Positions 1-10,942 of a stretch of 64,000 nt of DNA are shown here, one piece after another. The number at the start of each line of letters is the position of its first letter. The first letter of the stretch is position 1. Below the pieces are notes generated by a model, which saw only the letters and a list, made by a program, of their open reading frames with translations, was not told the DNA's origin and did no database searches. Made by a program: the position numbers and the translations under genes. Origin of the DNA: Candidatus Methylaffinis lahnbergensis (GTDB taxonomy: Bacteria; Pseudomonadota; Alphaproteobacteria; Rhizobiales; Beijerinckiaceae); the NCBI GenBank assembly GCA_002890675.1, contig PEFW01000002.1, positions 47,316-111,315 on the forward strand, read 5' to 3'.

Positions 1-3
1 GCG

Positions 4-1728
4 ATGTGGCGGCTCGTTCCAACGCTTTCCCGGGAAATGAGTCAGGCCTACCCCGAGCTTTTACGCGCCGAGCCGCTCATCATCGAAACCCTGCGCCTGG
101 AAGAGACCCGGTTCCTGGACACTCTCGCGCGTGGCCTGTCGATCCTTGACGAGGCAACCCGCGATCTTCCGCAAGGTGGCATTCTGCCCGGAGGCGTCGC
201 GTTCAAACTCTATGACACTTACGGTTTTCCACTTGATCTCACGCAGGACGCCTTGCGCGCTCGCTCGCTTCATGTGGACATCGAAGGATTCGAGGCCGCG
301 ATGGAGCGCCAGCGGCGCGAGGCACGCAAGGCCTGGGCCGGTTCCGGCGAATTGGCGACCGAGGCTTTGTGGTTCGCCGTCAAGGAGAAAACTGGAGCGA
401 CGGAATTTTTGGGCTACGACATGGAGCGCGCGGAGGGGCTTGTCGCCGCGATTCTCAAGGACGGTAAGGAAGTCGAGATCCTCGGCCAGGGAGAAACCGG
501 ATTCGTCATCCTCAATCAGACGCCTTTCTACGGCGAATCCGGCGGCCAAGTCGGCGACACCGGCGTGATGCGTGCAAACGGCGTTCGCTTCCGTGTCGAC
601 AATACCCAGAAGAAACTCGGCAATCTATTTGTTCATGAGGGATTGGTCGAAGAAGGCGAGGTTCGCCTCGGGCTTCCCCTTGAGCTGGCTGTCGATCACG
701 AACGCCGGCGAGCGGTGCGCGCCAATCATTCGGCGACGCACCTTCTGCACGAGGGGCTCCGCCAGGTCCTCGGCGAACACGTGGCGCAAAAGGGTTCGCT
801 AGTTGCTCCGGACCGGCTGCGTTTCGACTTTACGCATCACAAGCCGATCAGCTTGGATGAGCTCGCCCGCGTCGAGGACATCGCCAATCGCGCCGTGCTG
901 GGCAACACGCCCGTCGTGACCCGCCTAATGGGCGTCGACGAGGCCATTGGAACCGGCGCCCGCGCGCTTTTCGGGGAGAAATATGGCGACGAAGTTCGCG
1001 TCGTGTCGATGGGCTTTGCGCCCGCCCGCGAGGATGGTTTGCCAGACTCCTCGAAACCGGCTTTTTCAACCGAGCTTTGCGGCGGCACGCATGTTTCCCG
1101 CACCGGTGATATCGGAATCATCACGATCATCTCGGAAACCGCGGTCGCGGCCGGCGTCCGGCGCATCGAAGCCAAGACGGCGGCCGAGGCGCGCCATCAT
1201 CTCAACACGCGGGCTCACCAGCTGCATCACGTCGCGGCGCTTCTAAGGGCTCCCGAAGAGGACGCGGCCAAGCGCTTGGCGAGCCTCATCGAGGCGAGCC
1301 GGAAGCTTGAACGCGAGCTGCGTGAGGCGCGCAAGAAACTGGCAATGAGTGGAGCCGCCTCGGGAAGCGCGCAACCGTTGGAAGAAATAGGCGGCGTTAA
1401 ATTCTTCTCTCGCGTGGTATCTGGAATCACGATGAACGATCTCAAATCGCTCGCCGACGAAGCGAAGTTAAGCGTCGGCTCCGGGGTTGTCGCGATCGTC
1501 GGCGTCGACGGCGATGGGAAGGCAGGTATCGTGGTCGGGGTTACGCCCGATTTGACAGAGCGCTTCGACGCGGTCCAATTGGTGCGTCCCGCGGCTGCCA
1601 AACTTGGCGGCAAGGGTGGCGGCGGCCGCCGCGACATGGCTCAAGCGGGAGGACCGGATAGCGCCGCCGCGGACGCAGCGCTCGCGGCCGTTGGCGACCT
1701 GTTGCGGGAAACCGAAATTGCTTCCTGA
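4..1728 (+). CDS. alaS: alanyl-tRNA synthetase, C-terminal part (5' end lies outside window)
   Basis: Translation contains [34 protein letters not shown] and a C-terminal DHHA1-like [19 protein letters not shown] opens at the window edge. Confidence 0.95.
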   Translation: MWRLVPTLSREMSQAYPELLRAEPLIIETLRLEETRFLDTLARGLSILDEATRDLPQGGILPGGVAFKLYDTYGFPLDLTQDALRARSLHVDIEGFEAAMERQRREARKAWAGSGELATEALWFAVKEKTGATEFLGYDMERAEGLVAAILKDGKEVEILGQGETGFVILNQTPFYGESGGQVGDTGVMRANGVRFRVDNTQKKLGNLFVHEGLVEEGEVRLGLPLELAVDHERRRAVRANHSATHLLHEGLRQVLGEHVAQKGSLVAPDRLRFDFTHHKPISLDELARVEDIANRAVLGNTPVVTRLMGVDEAIGTGARALFGEKYGDEVRVVSMGFAPAREDGLPDSSKPAFSTELCGGTHVSRTGDIGIITIISETAVAAGVRRIEAKTAAEARHHLNTRAHQLHHVAALLRAPEEDAAKRLASLIEASRKLERELREARKKLAMSGAASGSAQPLEEIGGVKFFSRVVSGITMNDLKSLADEAKLSVGSGVVAIVGVDGDGKAGIVVGVTPDLTERFDAVQLVRPAAAKLGGKGGGGRRDMAQAGGPDSAAADAALAAVGDLLRETEIAS

Positions 1729-1813
1729 CGGCCAGGGCACGCTGGGTCCTCATCCCCAGTCCCTGCCCCATGGAGCAGAGGAGTTCGTTACCGCGGCGCG
1801 TAGGCCAAATTCG

Positions 1814-2239
1814 ATGTTCAAAAAGATACTGATCCCAATCGATCTGACCGAATTGACGATCGCGAAACCAGCCCTCGATGCCGCGGTGGAGCTCGCGCTT
1901 CAGTCGAAGGGCGCCTTGCGACTTATCTCGGTCGAAACATTGCTTCCCGCGAGTTTCATGGAATATGTGCCGCTGGAATTCGACAAAACGCAAGAAGAGC
2001 GCGCCATTCGTGCGCTTGTCGAGATCAGCGCCGGCCTTGCTATTCCAAAGGAGAGCATGTCGCATAGCGTCAGGTTTGGCGGCATTTATGTCGAGATCCT
2101 GGCCGAAGCCGATGATTGGGGCGCCGATCTTATCGTGGTCGGATCGCATAGGCCGTCCATGTCGACCTATCTTATCGGCTCAAACGCGAAAACAATCGTG
2201 CGGCATGCCAAATGTTCGGTGTTGGTCATCCGCACGTAA
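1814..2239 (+). CDS. universal stress protein (UspA family)
   Basis: [13 protein letters not shown] start and GSHRP...[19 protein letters not shown]-terminus typical of USP; start trimmed from the 1604 ORF. Confidence 0.88.
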   Translation: MFKKILIPIDLTELTIAKPALDAAVELALQSKGALRLISVETLLPASFMEYVPLEFDKTQEERAIRALVEISAGLAIPKESMSHSVRFGGIYVEILAEADDWGADLIVVGSHRPSMSTYLIGSNAKTIVRHAKCSVLVIRT

Positions 2240-2392
2240 AGCCGGAATTTTTAAAAATCGGCGCAACTGGGGCGGCGTTAATCGAGAAGCCGCGCTGGGT
2301 CTATGACACGGCGACAAAGAAAAACCCGTGGCAATTGACGTGCGCCTTCGCGTTGTGGACGCGCGGCGCGATCCTTGGCTAGGCTCGGGAGA

Positions 2393-3262
2393 TCAAGGAC
2401 AAGTTTTCTGTGCTGCGGTGGCGTACTGGCTGTGATTTAATTGGCGAGCAAGCCTGCCGACGATCCAGGCGATCACGTCCTCTGCAATGCGCCGAGCCCC
2501 CTCGCCCAGCAGCACATTGTGCCCGTGCGCTGGCTCAAGCTGGTACGTCGCGCCGTATAGGACGGCGAGCGCTGCGCCAGTTTCGGGCGGCGTCAAAATG
2601 TCGAGCGCACCCGACACGATAAGGATAGGCGCGGTGAGTTTCGTCGCGTCGACGGCAAGCGACCAGCGCGTCGCCTCGTAGACCCGCAAGGGCGATTCTG
2701 GGACGAGGAGCGCGTTGAAATGTGCGGCCTGCATGTCGTCCAAGCCCTGAAAAAACATTTGCCGAGCGACGTCGGGAGGCGGCGGCCCCCATGGCGCGTC
2801 CATATCGCCGATGGGCAATTCAATCGGTGTTGCGCCGACGTTCGACGGCACGACCGGCGTCAGCAGCACAAGTGCGCCGACCTCGTGCGCCGACGCGTAG
2901 AGCTGTGCAGCAAGCCCGCCCATGGAATGGGCGATAAGGACCGGTGGCGTATCGAAGCAGCGTGCAACCTTGTCGATATCGTCGACGACGTCGGCGATCG
3001 ACATGTTCACGAACGAGTCATCGTTGATCACTGCCGAACCGCCGCGACCACGCCAGTTGAGGGCGTGAACCTCGTAGCCGGCGGCCGCGTAGACAGCGGC
3101 ATGTTCCTGCCAGCTCCACGATGCGTGGAGACCACCGTGCACGCAGATCAGCGGCGGCCGCTGCGCCGCGTCTTTCGGCGCAGTGGTGAATCGTTCGACG
3201 CGAATGCCGTCGATGTCATACTGATCGTGATTGATACAGGGCATTCCAGGAATGGTGTTCAT
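2393..3262 (-). CDS. alpha/beta hydrolase
   Basis: ICVHGGLHASWSWQEH oxyanion region, AHSMGG nucleophile elbow, late HGHN. Confidence 0.85.
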   Translation of the reverse strand: MNTIPGMPCINHDQYDIDGIRVERFTTAPKDAAQRPPLICVHGGLHASWSWQEHAAVYAAAGYEVHALNWRGRGGSAVINDDSFVNMSIADVVDDIDKVARCFDTPPVLIAHSMGGLAAQLYASAHEVGALVLLTPVVPSNVGATPIELPIGDMDAPWGPPPPDVARQMFFQGLDDMQAAHFNALLVPESPLRVYEATRWSLAVDATKLTAPILIVSGALDILTPPETGAALAVLYGATYQLEPAHGHNVLLGEGARRIAEDVIAWIVGRLARQLNHSQYATAAQKTCP

Positions 3263-3743
3263 GCTCTGTGCTCCTTAGAAGGGGAATTGTCGTTGATCCA
3301 TCTGGGCGGTGACCCACTTTACTTCCGTCATCTGTTTCCATCGAATAGCGGCCCCGGGACGGCTGTGGGCGCACCGAGGCGTCGTGCGCAGCAACGAGAC
3401 GAGGCTTTGGTTCCGCAATGGGACCTAGCGGGCTCGCCAGCCTATCCGGCAAGTGGCGCCAAAACAGGGTGCTGAGATATATTTCGGCGACGCCGCGCAA
3501 ATCCGGTCCGATCGCCACGCCGCCGCGCCTCGGGCAGACGAGGCGAAACGCTGATTGTCAAGGCGACAGGCGCGCGTTACGGTATGATCCACTTCCAGCG
3601 ATCTCGCCGCGCGGGCATAGTGGAAATTTCACGCATATTGCGAGGATGTATCTGGTCCAAATGTCGCTCGAGTTCCGATGACGCTCTCGCCGGGGCGCAT
3701 GCGCTCGTCGCGCGTAGGTTGCGTTCTCTCTTTTAAAAGCGTT

Positions 3744-3830
3744 TGGTGCGGGCGGCCGGAATCGAACCGGCACTCTGTCGCCAGAACTGGATTTTGAGTC
3801 CAGCGCGTCTACCAGTTCCGCCACGCCCGC
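3744..3830 (-). tRNA. tRNA-Leu (anticodon CAA)
   Basis: 7-bp acceptor stem gcgggcg/cgcccgc, T-loop ggaatcgaacc on + strand, anticodon loop ACTCAAAAT, CCA encoded (tggt at 3744-3747), long variable arm. Confidence 0.93.
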
Positions 3831-3956
3831 ATGAAGCCGCGAGTTCCTCGCACTCCAGCTGCGGCGCGACTCTTTTGCGGCTCTCAATCGCGCCTATCTG
3901 CCACGACTCCGAGCGTCAAGTCCAGCCGCACCCTCCCGAGCTGGTGGGGAGATCGC

Positions 3957-6900
3957 TTATTCCGCCGCGAGTTTCACCGGCGCCGGTCCCGCGCGGAACT
4001 GCTCCAGCAGATCCTGCTCCTCGGCTTTGGCGGCCTTCAAATGCTTTGCTTTCACATGGCCGTAGCCGCGGATTTTTTCCGGAATCGAGGCAAGCGCGAC
4101 CGCTATCGCATGATTGTCCGGCGATAGATGCGCCAAGATTTCCTCGATCAAAATTTCATAGTCCGTGATCAGCCTCCGTTCGATGCGGCGCTCTTTCGTA
4201 TAGCCGAACACATCGAAAAGCGTTCCGCGCAGCCCTTTCAGCGCGGCGAGCAAACGGAAAACCGGCATGACCCACGGCCCGAAACTGGATTTGACGGCCT
4301 CGCCCTGCGCGTTCGTGCGGCCAAGAAAAGGCGGGGCGAGGTGAAATTCGAGGCGCGGATCGCCCTCGAACGACGCGCCGATCTGCTTTGCGAACGATCC
4401 GTCACTATAAAGCCTTGCGACCTCATATTCGTCCTTGATCGCGAGCAGCTTAAAGTAATAGCGCGCCGTGGCCTCGGCGAGATCATGCCTGCCCGGCACC
4501 GTCGCCCGCTCGACTTCGCCGACGTGCTTCACATAAGTCAAATAGCGCATCGCATAGGCTTCATCTTGATACGCCGTAAGGAAGGAAACGCGCCTCTCAA
4601 TCAACTCCTCAAGGGATCGCGATTGCCGTTGCGTCGCGGTGCTTCGGCGCAAAGGCGCGGCAATAGCTTCGACCGCGGCGGAATTGGCAGCTTCGCGGCG
4701 GCCCCATAAAAATGCCGCCTGGTTCATCTCAACGGCTTCCCCATTGAGGACGATGGCATGCAGGAGCGAGGCATCGTCGAGTGGCACGAGGCCTTTTTGC
4801 CAGGCGTAGCCGAGCATGAACATATTCGCGGCGATCGAGTTGCCGAGCAAGGCGGTTGCGATGCCGGTTGCGTCAATAAAGTCGACGTGTCCCCCCGCGG
4901 CCTGGCGTATCGCCCGTTTGATGCCCTCCGGGTGGAGCGAAAAATCGGGATCATGGGTGAAATCGCCGGGGAAAATTTCCGCGGTGTTCACGACGACCCC
5001 AGTCTCACCCTTGCGCACGGCGGCGAGCACCTTCTTCGTGCCGGAGACGACGAGATCGCAGCCGAGCACCAGATCGGCTTCGCCGGCGGCCACCCGGATC
5101 GCGTGAATATCGCCGGGCTTGGCGCCGATCTTGACATGGCTATAGACGGCGCCCCCCTTTTGCGCGAGGCCTGCCATGTCGATCGAGCCGCAGCCCTTGC
5201 CTTCGAGATGCGCCGCCATGCCCAAAATGGCGCCTATGGTGACGACGCCGGTGCCGCCCACTCCCGTCACGAGAATCCCACACGGCTTGGCGCCGATTGC
5301 CCGGACCCGGGGCCGCGGCAGGCCGGGAAAATCCTGCTGTTGTTTGATTTCGGCCTTCCTTGGGCGGGCGCCATGTACCGTAACCAAAGCTGGGCAGAAG
5401 CCATCGAGGCAGGAAAAATCCTTGTTGCAGCTCGACTGATCGATCACCCGCTTGCGGCCGAACTCTGTTTCGAGCGGCTGGATCGAAACGCAATTGGATT
5501 TCACCCCGCAATCGCCGCAGCCTTCGCACACAAGCTCGTTGATCATCACGCGACGGTCCGGGTCCGGCATCTCTCTCTTTTTGCGGCGGCGGCGTTTTTC
5601 CGCCGCGCAAGTTTGATCGAAAATGAGCACGGTGACGCCGGGGATCGCGGCAAGCTCGCGCTGCACGCTGTCGAGCTCGCGACGGTGCTTGATGGCGAGC
5701 CCCTCCGGCCATCGCGTAGCGGCCGGATATTTGTCCGGCTCGTCGGTGACGACGACGACGCGCTTTACGTTTTCGGCGGCGGCCTGGCGCGCGACCATTT
5801 CGACTGTCAGCCCGCCCTCAAGCCGCTGACCGCCGGTCATCGCCACCGCGTGGTTGAAAAGAATCTTGTAGGTGATGTTGACGCCGGAGGCGACGGCGAA
5901 GCGGAGCGCGAGGATGCCGGAATGATCGTAGGTGCCGTCGCCGAGGTTTTGAAACACATGCGCCCGTTGCGAGAAAGGCGCCTCGCCGATCCAGTTCGCC
6001 CCTTCGCCGCCCATCTGGGCAAAGCCCTCGGTGGAACGGTCCATCCATTGGACCATGTAATGGCAGCCGATCCCGGCATAGGCACGCATGCCATCGGGCA
6101 CTTTTGTCGACGTGTTGTGCGGACAGCCGGAACAGAAATAAGGGGTGCGGACGGCAACCTCCCCGGCCATGGCGAGCGCCGCCTGTGCGCGTTCGAGGTT
6201 TCGCACCCGCTGTTCGAGATCCTCGCCACCGGTGAACCGCAACAAGCGGCGGCCAATCGCGATCGCGATGTCGTTGGCGTCGAGCGCGCCGGTGACCGGA
6301 AACAGCCACTTCCCGTCTTCGTCCTTTTTGCCGACGCAGACAGGTTGGCTCGGCGAGCCGTAAAGCTCCTCGCGCAGCTGGACTTCGATCAGCGACCGTT
6401 TTTCCTCGACGACGATAATCAATTCGAGCCCGCGCGCGAACTCACGAAGGCCCACTGGCTCGATCGGCCATGTGCAGGCGAGTTTCATGAGCCGCAAACC
6501 GAGCCGGTTCGCCGCGATCTCGTCGATACCGAGGTCGTCCATCGCCTGACGCACGTCGAGATAGGATTTTCCTGCCGTGATCACGCCGATTTTCGGGTTG
6601 GAACCGCCGGAGGTGACGATTTTGTTCAAGCGATTGGCACGGAGCCAGGCGAGCATGGCGTCGCGCTTGAAATTCTGCAGACGCTTCTCTTGATCGAGGA
6701 CCGTGTCGCCCGCGCGAATATTGAGGCCGCCGGGCGGCATGCCGAAACCGGCTGGAACAATGGGCCGCACGCGATCGAGCGAGACGTCGATCGAGCCCGT
6801 CGATTCAACCGTATCCTTCAAACATTTGAGACCGGCCCAGATGCCGGTGAAACGGCTCATCGCATAGCCGTAAAGCCCGTAATCGACGATCTCTTGCACG

Positions 6901-7460
6901 CCAGCCGGCGACAGGACCGGCATCATCACATTGACGAAATTGAACTCGGATTGATGCGCGGTCGTCGAAGATTCGGCGGTGTGATCGTCGCCCATGAGGG
7001 CAAGTACGCCCCCATATTTTGAGGTGCCCGCGAGATTGGCGTGGCGGAGGACATCGCCGCTGCGATCGACGCCAGGACCCTTGCCGTACCAGAGCGCGAA
7101 GACGCCATCATACTTGCCCTCCCCGCGGATCTCGGCCTGTTGCGCGCCCCATATGGCGGTCGCGGCGAGATCCTCGTTGAGGCCCGGCTGAAACAGGATG
7201 CCGGCGGAATCGAGCGGGCGCTTTGCGCGCAAGAAAGCAAGGTCGAGACCGCCGAGCGGCGAACCGCGATAGCCCGAGATGAAACCGGCAGTGGCAAGTC
7301 CATTGCGCCGGTCGAGTTCATTCTGCATGAGAAGGAGCCTGACGATCGCCTGCGGACCGGAGACAAAGATTCGCCGCTTTGTCAGATCGTATTTGTCGTC
7401 GAGCGAAGTGGAGTTCAGGTCCTGGGGGAGGTCGACCGGACCCGTCACTGCGTCCGTCAT
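3957..7460 (-). CDS. indolepyruvate ferredoxin oxidoreductase family protein (fused subunits)
   Basis: ~1160 aa; CPHNTSTKVPDG, CxxCxxC ferredoxin-like cluster (CEGCGDCGVKSNC), GVGGTGVVTIGAILGMAAHLEGK gamma domain. Start trimmed to MTDAVTGP. Confidence 0.9.
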   Translation of the reverse strand: MTDAVTGPVDLPQDLNSTSLDDKYDLTKRRIFVSGPQAIVRLLLMQNELDRRNGLATAGFISGYRGSPLGGLDLAFLRAKRPLDSAGILFQPGLNEDLAATAIWGAQQAEIRGEGKYDGVFALWYGKGPGVDRSGDVLRHANLAGTSKYGGVLALMGDDHTAESSTTAHQSEFNFVNVMMPVLSPAGVQEIVDYGLYGYAMSRFTGIWAGLKCLKDTVESTGSIDVSLDRVRPIVPAGFGMPPGGLNIRAGDTVLDQEKRLQNFKRDAMLAWLRANRLNKIVTSGGSNPKIGVITAGKSYLDVRQAMDDLGIDEIAANRLGLRLMKLACTWPIEPVGLREFARGLELIIVVEEKRSLIEVQLREELYGSPSQPVCVGKKDEDGKWLFPVTGALDANDIAIAIGRRLLRFTGGEDLEQRVRNLERAQAALAMAGEVAVRTPYFCSGCPHNTSTKVPDGMRAYAGIGCHYMVQWMDRSTEGFAQMGGEGANWIGEAPFSQRAHVFQNLGDGTYDHSGILALRFAVASGVNITYKILFNHAVAMTGGQRLEGGLTVEMVARQAAAENVKRVVVVTDEPDKYPAATRWPEGLAIKHRRELDSVQRELAAIPGVTVLIFDQTCAAEKRRRRKKREMPDPDRRVMINELVCEGCGDCGVKSNCVSIQPLETEFGRKRVIDQSSCNKDFSCLDGFCPALVTVHGARPRKAEIKQQQDFPGLPRPRVRAIGAKPCGILVTGVGGTGVVTIGAILGMAAHLEGKGCGSIDMAGLAQKGGAVYSHVKIGAKPGDIHAIRVAAGEADLVLGCDLVVSGTKKVLAAVRKGETGVVVNTAEIFPGDFTHDPDFSLHPEGIKRAIRQAAGGHVDFIDATGIATALLGNSIAANMFMLGYAWQKGLVPLDDASLLHAIVLNGEAVEMNQAAFLWGRREAANSAAVEAIAAPLRRSTATQRQSRSLEELIERRVSFLTAYQDEAYAMRYLTYVKHVGEVERATVPGRHDLAEATARYYFKLLAIKDEYEVARLYSDGSFAKQIGASFEGDPRLEFHLAPPFLGRTNAQGEAVKSSFGPWVMPVFRLLAALKGLRGTLFDVFGYTKERRIERRLITDYEILIEEILAHLSPDNHAIAVALASIPEKIRGYGHVKAKHLKAAKAEEQDLLEQFRAGPAPVKLAAE

Positions 7461-7617
7461 CGCTTGCGTCTCCTGCCGGACGGCTGCCGCCCAGCGATGC
7501 GGGCGTCCGCCGCAACTCGCTGAATATAGGAGGTTGAGGCCCGATTTCCAAGGTTTGACTGGGTTTTCCACCAGAGAACGCCTTCATCCGGTCGCATCGC
7601 GCAACCGAAAAGAGCCC

Positions 7618-8757
7618 TTACGCCGGCTCGCGCAATGGCATCCGCCTGTAGCTGAAGGCGGCCGCGCCCGCGTCTTCGCCTTGCGCCGCGAGCACGGCGA
7701 CTTTTAGGACCTTATTATGATGCGGCGAAAGGTGACAAACGGGGTCCGCCTCCCGCGCGTCGCCGGAAAGCGCAAGCGCCTGACAGCGGCAGCCGCCATA
7801 ATCGATCGTCTTGCGCGGGCAGGAGCGGCAAGGCTCCCGCATCCAATCCTCCCCCCGGAACGCATTGAAAGCGGGCGAATTGGTCCAGATGTCCTCGATT
7901 GAACGATCGCGCACATTCCAGAAAACCAGATCTGGAATGGTTTCCGCCGCGTGGCAAGGCAGCGCTTTGCCCGAGGGGGTAATATTTAACCCGCGTTTGG
8001 CCCACCCGCCCATACAGGCCTTCGGATAACGGGCGTGATAATCAGGGATCACATGGTCGATGACGATGATCCCGGCATAGGTCTTTTTGAGAGCTTCGAC
8101 TTCGGCAATCGCCGATTCCGCCTGCGCCGCGGTTGGCATGAGCGCGGCGCGATTGGCGAGCGCCCAGCCGTAAAATTGGGTATGCGCGATTTCGACCCGG
8201 CGAGCGCCGAGCGCGACGGCGAGCCGGACTATAGCTCCCGCGCGCAAAATATTGGCCCGGTGAATCACGGCATTCGCGGTGAGCGGCAGGCCCGCTTGCA
8301 CAATCCATTCCGCGACCGCCTGTTTACGCGAGAAGGCGCCATTGTAGCCCGCGATCCGGTCGGCCGATGACGCGTCGGAATCCTGAATCGAAAGCTGCGC
8401 GTGGTCGAGCCCGGCATCGGCGAGTTCCTTGATACGATCCACCGTGAGGCCGATCCCCGAGGTGATGAGATTGGTGTAAAGGCCCGCTTTCGCGCAATGC
8501 GCGACGATCAGGGCGAGATCGTGCCGGGCCGCCGGTTCGCCGCCAGAAAGATGCGCGTGCAGAACGCCAAGGGCCGCGGCTTGCGAGAAAACACGGGCCC
8601 ATTCAGAGGTGTCGAGTTCGTCGGCCCGCGCGTCAAGCGCGAGCGGATTGGAACAATAGGGGCAGCCGAGAGGACAGCGATGCGTCAGCTCGGCGAGAAG
8701 CGCGACCGGCGGGGCAACTCTTTCTTTCGAGTCAAGTCTTGCCGGCAAGGCGGTCAT
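7618..8757 (-). CDS. pqqE: PQQ biosynthesis radical SAM enzyme PqqE
   Basis: HRCPLGCPYCSNP radical SAM motif, C-terminal Cys-rich SPASM region, 4-bp overlap with pqqD. Confidence 0.95.
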   Translation of the reverse strand: MTALPARLDSKERVAPPVALLAELTHRCPLGCPYCSNPLALDARADELDTSEWARVFSQAAALGVLHAHLSGGEPAARHDLALIVAHCAKAGLYTNLITSGIGLTVDRIKELADAGLDHAQLSIQDSDASSADRIAGYNGAFSRKQAVAEWIVQAGLPLTANAVIHRANILRAGAIVRLAVALGARRVEIAHTQFYGWALANRAALMPTAAQAESAIAEVEALKKTYAGIIVIDHVIPDYHARYPKACMGGWAKRGLNITPSGKALPCHAAETIPDLVFWNVRDRSIEDIWTNSPAFNAFRGEDWMREPCRSCPRKTIDYGGCRCQALALSGDAREADPVCHLSPHHNKVLKVAVLAAQGEDAGAAAFSYRRMPLREPA

Positions 8758-9041
8758 AAATCCACCATTCGCTTGGCGGCGAGCTCTTCCAGCAACGCTC
8801 GCACATCCGCCTCGACCCTTGCGCGGCCGGCGGAAAATTGGGCAGCTAGATCATCGACGATCGCCGCGAAGGTGGCGGTTCCGTCGCAGCGTTGCAAAAT
8901 CTCGACCGCGATAGCATTGGCCTTGATCACGCGCTCAGGCGCGAGGAGCAGCCATTCGCCCCGAATCTCGTCGTATTTCAACCTCACGCCGCGCGCCAGG
9001 CGTGGTTTCCACACGATGTCTTGGTCGCTTGTTCGCATCAT
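8754..9041 (-). CDS. pqqD: PQQ biosynthesis peptide chaperone PqqD
   Basis: KPRLARGVRLKYDEIRGEWLLLAPERVIKANAIAVEIL typical PqqD; operon context. Confidence 0.95.
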   Translation of the reverse strand: MMRTSDQDIVWKPRLARGVRLKYDEIRGEWLLLAPERVIKANAIAVEILQRCDGTATFAAIVDDLAAQFSAGRARVEADVRALLEELAAKRMVDL

Positions 9042-9799
9042 GCCGCTTGACCGTGGGCGGTCTCGGATCCCGGCATCCAGGCTCCAGGCGGGACGGCGCG
9101 ATCAACATAAGCGCTCCAAAGGGCATCGAGTTGCGCCCAAAGCACCGAGCATTTGAATTCGAGGGCGGCGAGGACGGCATCTTGCTCGGCGCGAGTCGCG
9201 GCGTTTTGCTTTACGTAATCGAGGGCGAATTCGCTGTCGCGCTTGGCTTGCACCGGGCGCTGCGAAAAATACGCGAGCGTTTCCTTGCTGACGAAATCAT
9301 AATGGGCAAGCATGCCCGCGACCCGCTCGTTGATAATGGCGGGCGAAAACAACTCCGTGAGGGACGAGGCGATCGCCTCAAGCAGGCTCCGCGCGCGACA
9401 GAATTCGACATAGGCCTCGACGGCGAAACGCGTGCCCGGCAATATGCCTTGCGTCGAGGTCACGTAATCGCGCGAAAAGCCCAGGCTATCGGTGAGCTTC
9501 AACCAGCGCTCGATGCCGCCGTCGCCTGCTTCGCGGCCGTCATGATCCTCGATGCGTTTGCGCCAGTGCCGGCGGTCCCGGACATCTGACATCCGCGTCA
9601 GGATCGTCGCATCCTTGATCGGGATCATCGCCTGGTAATAATAGCGGTTGAGTGCCCAGGCCTGGACTTCTTGATATGTGCATTGACCGTTGTGCAGACG
9701 GCGGTGAAACCGGTGCAGATTATGATAGCGCTCCGCCCCGGTTTGGCGCAAACGGGCTTCGAGTGCCTCGCTGGTCAAAGCCGGTTTGGGGCTGCTCAC
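9038..9799 (-). CDS. pqqC: pyrroloquinoline-quinone synthase PqqC
   Basis: RYHNLHRFHRRLHNGQCTYQEVQAWALNRYYYQAMIPIKDA; operon context. Confidence 0.96.
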   Translation of the reverse strand: MSSPKPALTSEALEARLRQTGAERYHNLHRFHRRLHNGQCTYQEVQAWALNRYYYQAMIPIKDATILTRMSDVRDRRHWRKRIEDHDGREAGDGGIERWLKLTDSLGFSRDYVTSTQGILPGTRFAVEAYVEFCRARSLLEAIASSLTELFSPAIINERVAGMLAHYDFVSKETLAYFSQRPVQAKRDSEFALDYVKQNAATRAEQDAVLAALEFKCSVLWAQLDALWSAYVDRAVPPGAWMPGSETAHGQAA

Positions 9800-10692
9800 A
9801 GGCAGATCTCCATGCCATCATAGGCGACGTCCCAACCGGCACGCTCGACGGCCGCGCGTTGCGGCGAACCCTCAATCAGAACCGGGTTCGTATTGTTGAT
9901 ATGAACATAAATCTTGCGGCCGATCGCGCAGGACGCGAGCCGCTCAAGCGAGCCGCTTTCGCCGCTCATCGCGACATGGCCCATGCGCCAGGCGGTTTTC
10001 TTGGACAAGCCCAGATTTACCATCTCGTCGTCCGTGAAAGTGGTGCCGTCAAAGAAAACGAGCGCCGCCCCGGCGAGCCTCTTTATTACTCCTTCGTTGA
10101 TCCCGGCGCAGCCCGGCACGTAGAAAAAGCTCTTGGCGCCGTCGCTAAGCTCGACCCCGACGGTCGCCTCGCTCTCGGCTCCGACCGCGACGTTCTTGCC
10201 TTCGAGATAGAGAGGAACTTTTCCCGGCACCGCGAACGGCGTGACGAAGATGCCGAGACCGGTATCCACGGGGACCTCGAGTTCGGCCACGCGCGTATCG
10301 ACGATATCCTTGTTCAAGACGGCAAAAATCCCCGCGCCCGTCTGCGCCAAGGTTGCGCGGCTTCCAAACAGCGTGAAAGGCTGCTGCTCGCGGAGGGTCA
10401 AAAGCCCGGCGAGATGATCGACCTCGGCATTGGTGACGAAGACGGCCCCGATCGGCGAATGCCTCTTCGCGCCGCGAGGGTGCAGGCACGGCGAAGCGAT
10501 GATTTGCTGGCGGAGATCCGGCGACGCGTTCAAAAGCAACCACCGTTCGCCGTCGGCGCTGATGGCGAGACTTGATTGGCTCCGCGGCTTGACGCGCCGA
10601 TCGCCGCTCCAGGCAAGCTGGCAGACCGGGCAGAGACAGTTCCATTGAGGAAAGCCGCCGCCGGCCGCCGAACCCAAGACGAGTATGCGCAA
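9796..10692 (-). CDS. pqqB: PQQ biosynthesis protein PqqB
   Basis: MRILVLGSAAGGGFPQWNCLCPVCQLAW, beta-lactamase-fold TNAEVDHLAGLL. Confidence 0.96.
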   Translation of the reverse strand: MRILVLGSAAGGGFPQWNCLCPVCQLAWSGDRRVKPRSQSSLAISADGERWLLLNASPDLRQQIIASPCLHPRGAKRHSPIGAVFVTNAEVDHLAGLLTLREQQPFTLFGSRATLAQTGAGIFAVLNKDIVDTRVAELEVPVDTGLGIFVTPFAVPGKVPLYLEGKNVAVGAESEATVGVELSDGAKSFFYVPGCAGINEGVIKRLAGAALVFFDGTTFTDDEMVNLGLSKKTAWRMGHVAMSGESGSLERLASCAIGRKIYVHINNTNPVLIEGSPQRAAVERAGWDVAYDGMEICL

Positions 10693-10739
10693 GGCGCGCG
10701 CCGATCATAATATTCTAACGAAGTGGCGAGCCGGGACCG

Positions 10740-10817
10740 TCAGATCTCGGCGGAAAGATAGCTCGTCACTTCCATGCCAATGCAGATTTCGGTGATAATT
10801 GGAGTCGTCCAAGTCAT
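10740..10817 (-). CDS. pqqA: PQQ precursor peptide PqqA (25 aa), not in supplied ORF track
   Basis: Reverse complement translates MTWTTPIITEICIGMEVTSYLSAEI*, with the conserved E-x3-Y core (EVTSY), 47 bp upstream of pqqB. Confidence 0.95.
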   Translation of the reverse strand: MTWTTPIITEICIGMEVTSYLSAEI

Positions 10818-10942
10818 GTGCATCTACCTCAATCTCAGCGTTGCGATTGTTAGGCGCAACCGTTTTCTTAATCTCGAACAGTCGTCGAGACCGTCCCAAT
10901 CTTCTATCTAGCATTGACCGCCGCCTGGCGCCATTCCTTTTT

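Noticed and set aside
4758-7022. 754-aa plus-strand ORF opposite the indolepyruvate oxidoreductase
   Set aside because: Shadow ORF; the minus-strand protein has clear family motifs across the whole span.
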